This document shows, one piece after another, positions 61,567 to 64,000 of a DNA stretch of 64,000 bases. The DNA comes from Streptomyces sp. P3. GTDB lineage: Bacteria > Actinomycetota > Actinomycetes > Streptomycetales > Streptomycetaceae. The stretch is taken from contig JAFEKX020000001.1 of assembly GCA_016893485.2 (NCBI GenBank), forward strand, positions 3,410,001-3,474,000, written 5' to 3'. A program made the position numbers and the translations under genes. The notes under the pieces were generated by a model. It saw nothing but the letters and a program-made list of their open reading frames with translations. It did no database searches and was not told where the DNA came from. Numbering within the stretch: the first letter of the stretch is position 1; every line of letters begins with the position of its first letter.

Positions 61567-62999
61567 GGCTGGACCAGATCCCGTAGGTCGGCGAAGCGGC
61601 GGTCGCCGATGCCGTTGACCTGGCGCAGTTCGTCCACCGAGCGGAAACCGCCATGCTGGGTGCGGTAGTCGATGATGTGCTGCGCCAGCACCGGGCCCAC
61701 GCCGGGCAGGGTGTTGAGCTGTTCCGCGGTGCCCGTGTTGAGGGAAACCGGGGCCGTCGGAGCCGCTCCCGCGGCGGAACCCGCGACTCCTGCGGTGTTC
61801 CCGCCGCCAGCGCCCGGCACCGTCGCGGGGGCCGGACCGCCGACGACGATCTGCTCCCCGTCGACGAGGAACCGGGCGCGGTTGAGCCCCTCGGTGTTCG
61901 TCCCCGGACGTACCCCGCCCGCCGCCCGCAGCGCGTCGGTCACCCGCGAACCGGCCGGAAGCCGATGCACCCCGGGCTCCCGGACCTTGCCGCTGACGTC
62001 CACGACGATCTCGGCACCGGCGGCACCAGCCGCACTCGCAGCACCCCGCGCTCCGACCGACGAGGCACGCGACCCGGCCCCTTGCCCGCAGCCCCACCCT
62101 CGCTCTCGCCCGCACCTCCACCCCCGTCTCCAAAGGGAGCCGCCGCGCGGACCACCTCCGGTGCGCGAACGGGTTGGGTCCGGCCCACCCAGAAGTGCTG
62201 CACGGCGAAGACCGCGGCCACCAACAGCAGAACACCGAGCGCGATCACACTCCGCCGCTCCAGCCCACACCGCGTCTGCACCCACACCGGCATCCGCTCC
62301 CGCAGAGCCGCCCCTGCCCGCTCCCGCCAAGCCCCCGACGCCCCGTCCCGCCGGATGCCGGCCTCACCGGCACGGTTGAAGTCTCCGGGTTCCGCCAAGT
62401 CCCCGGCGTCCACGGCCACTTCAGCCGCGCCTGCGTACGAGAAGCCATCGGGCTCAGGTGCAACACCCGCCGGCGCCCCCACCGGGACCGACCGCTCCCG
62501 CTCCCGCTCCAACTGCTTTGCCGCCGACTCGATCTCCCGCCCCGGCTCCGGCTGCGAATCCGGCTCCGGAACAGCCCACGGCCCAGCATCGACAGGCGCC
62601 GTAGAACGAAGCCCGGCCGCCCTCACGACAGGTGGAACCGCATGCCCCCGTGCCCCAGTCATCGACGGAACCGGCCACCCCCTCGCCTCAGTCACAGGCG
62701 AAACAGAGGACCCCGCCCCCTCCCCTACCGGCGAACCAGAGCCCGTGCCCCCACCTTCGCCGCCACCGACCCCCTCAACGCCACCACCACCCGGCGGCCC
62801 ACTCCCCAACTCCCCCGCTCCTCGGCCCGTTCACCGAAGAGCAGTTCCGCCCGCCGCCGAAGTTCCTCAGCCGAAGCCTGACGATGTGCCCGCCCCCGTG
62901 TCGCCGGTCGGCGATACCGAGTCCGGCCGTCGGAGAACAGGGGGCGCGGCCCGGGCCGCTGGTCGCAGTCGCTGTGTGTGAGCGTGATCGAAGTGCCAT
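61563..62999 (-). CDS. comEA: ComEA, competence DNA receptor
   Basis: About 479 aa, unusually long because of a ~260-residue low-complexity cytoplasmic N-terminus. One TM (SVIALGVLLLVAAVFAVQHFW), SLBB domain (VVDVSGKVREPGVHRLPAGSRVTDALRAAGG) and a C-terminal double helix-hairpin-helix (LNTLPGVGPVLAQHIIDYR, LRQVNGIGDRRFADLRDLV) that binds DNA. Three missing bases near 62930, 62800 and 62083. ATG at 62999 (MALRSRSHTATATSGPG). First gene of the comEA-comEC-orf-nat-orf operon. Confidence 0.88.
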
Positions 63000-63201
63000 G
63001 TGCCGAGCATCGGACATCTCGCGACTTCGCGATGATCTTGGTCAATTCCCGGGGACGACAGCCCAGTTGTGGATAACTCCGTCACCCATACGGGCGTCCC
63101 CGCACAAGGCACCGGCCCGAACACCGGCCCTCACCCACCTCGCCGACGAACATCGCCGTGGCCAACCCGCCCTCGGCGAACTCGGTCCCCGGCAACCCCC
63201 G

Positions 63202-64000
63202 TCACCGAGCCGAAACCACAGCCCCCAACAACCCAGGCCCGGTATGCGCCCCAATTACCGCCCCGACCTCGCTCACATGCAGATCGGCCAGCCCCGGAAC
63301 TCGCGCCCGCAACCGGTCCGCGAGCGCCGACGCCCGCTCGGGCGCGGAGAGGTGATGGACCGCGATGTCGACCTGCGCACTGCCCGCCCGGTCCGCCGCG
63401 AGTTCCTCAAGGCGGGCGATCGCCTTCGACGCCGTCCGGACCTTCTCCAGGAGTTCGATGCGCCCGCCCTCCAGCTGGAGCAGCGGTTTCACAGCGAGCG
63501 CGGAGCCGAACAGCGCCTGGGCCGCGCCGATACGGCCGCCCCGGCGCAGATAGTCCAGGGTGTCGACGTAGAAGTAGGCGGACGTACCGGCGGCCCGCTT
63601 CTCCGCGGCCGTCACCGCCTCGTCCACCGTGCCGCCTGCGTCCGCCGTCTCGGCCGCGGCGAGGGCGCAGAAGCCGAGTGCCATCGCGACCATCCCGGTG
63701 TCCACAACCCGCACCGGCACGGGTGCCTCACGCGCCGCGACGACGGCGGCGTCGTAGGTGCCGGAGAGTTCGGCGGAGAGGTGGAGGGAGACGATGCCGG
63801 TGGCGCCGGACTCGGCGACCTTGCGGTAGGTGTCCGCGAAGAGCTGGGGGCTGGGGCGCGAGGTGGTAACCGAGCGTCGCTTCTGCAGGGCCTGGGCCAG
63901 GGAGCGGGTGGAGATCTCGGTGCCCTCTTCGAGCGCTCGGTCGCCGAGGACCACGGTCAGCGGCACTGCTGTGATGCCGTGGCGCTCCATCGTCAGCGGC
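63202..64000 (-). CDS. DegV-family fatty-acid-binding protein (N-terminus outside window)
   Basis: At least 265 aa, unbroken to the edge. DegV pattern: ERHGITAVPLTVVLGDRALEEG, VTTSRPSPQLFADTYRKV, IVSLHLSAELSGTYDAA, DTLDYLRRGGRIGAAQALFGSALAVKPLL, and the C-terminal EVGAVIGAHTGPGLLG. These proteins bind fatty acids and feed FakA-type kinases. The true start lies to the right of the window; the internal ATG at 63990 would delete the first strand. It lies upstream of comEA in the same direction with a 202-base gap. Confidence 0.9.
   Translation of the reverse strand, partial: PLTMERHGITAVPLTVVLGDRALEEGTEISTRSLAQALQKRRSVTTSRPSPQLFADTYRKVAESGATGIVSLHLSAELSGTYDAAVVAAREAPVPVRVVDTGMVAMALGFCALAAAETADAGGTVDEAVTAAEKRAAGTSAYFYVDTLDYLRRGGRIGAAQALFGSALAVKPLLQLEGGRIELLEKVRTASKAIARLEELAADRAGSAQVDIAVHHLSAPERASALADRLRARVPGLADLHVSEVGAVIGAHTGPGLLGAVVSAR

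Overview
The window is Streptomyces chromosome. Third codon positions are very GC-rich, many starts are GTG, several genes start within a few bases of a TANNNT -10 box (leaderless mRNAs), and the gene set is typical of the genus: era, ybeY, phoH, hrcA-dnaJ, hemW, lepA, rpsT, holA, comEA-comEC. It is mostly conserved core chromosome with accessory blocks between core genes. I see no rRNA, tRNA, CRISPR array, transposase or prophage.

The main caution for the reader is sequence quality. I infer about 70 single-base indels, roughly one per kb, most of them one missing base in a short G or C run. They break even genes that should be indispensable (leuA, era, holA, rnz, ybeY, hemW). CDS coordinates below therefore span the inferred whole gene, and the entry names the break. 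Genes that read through unbroken include the M4 protease, its inhibitor, glnB, phoH, the 1386-aa kinase, lepA and rpsT.

Layout. 1-10 kb: secreted sialidase (partial), TerB-like protein, leuA with a leucine-rich leader peptide, a protealysin-emfourin (protease/inhibitor) pair, a GH1 glucosidase with its MFS transporter, and a short-chain dehydrogenase divergent from an XRE-family regulator. 10-15 kb: a surface-protein locus (small secreted protein, WxL-like protein, DUF916-type membrane protein) in which two genes share a palindrome at the same distance from the start codon, then a convergent amt-glnB operon. 15-22 kb: era, a degenerate cytidine deaminase homologue, a regulator/MFS exporter pair, then yjbR, corC, ybeY and phoH on one strand. 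22-30 kb: a FAD-binding protein, a sugar-acid catabolic cluster (PfkB kinase, glucarate dehydratase, KDG dehydratase, IclR regulator), a tandem-repeat intergenic region and an MFS transporter.

30-44 kb: adenosine deaminase, RNase Z, HIT protein, a tricorn-type protease, rsmE, nitronate monooxygenase, dnaJ and hrcA (with a CIRCE operator), a metallo-beta-lactamase-fold protein, a DUF3097 protein and hemW. 44-51 kb: a stress-signalling locus that looks like OsaC-OsaA-OsaB: an anti-sigma-kinase/PP2C protein divergent from a multi-HAMP hybrid histidine kinase and its response regulator. 51-64 kb: acyl-CoA synthetase, lepA, rpsT, holA, a coupled operon comEA-comEC-small ORF-arylamine N-acetyltransferase-small ORF, and a partial DegV protein. 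Two long G-rich low-complexity intergenic tracts flank rpsT-holA.
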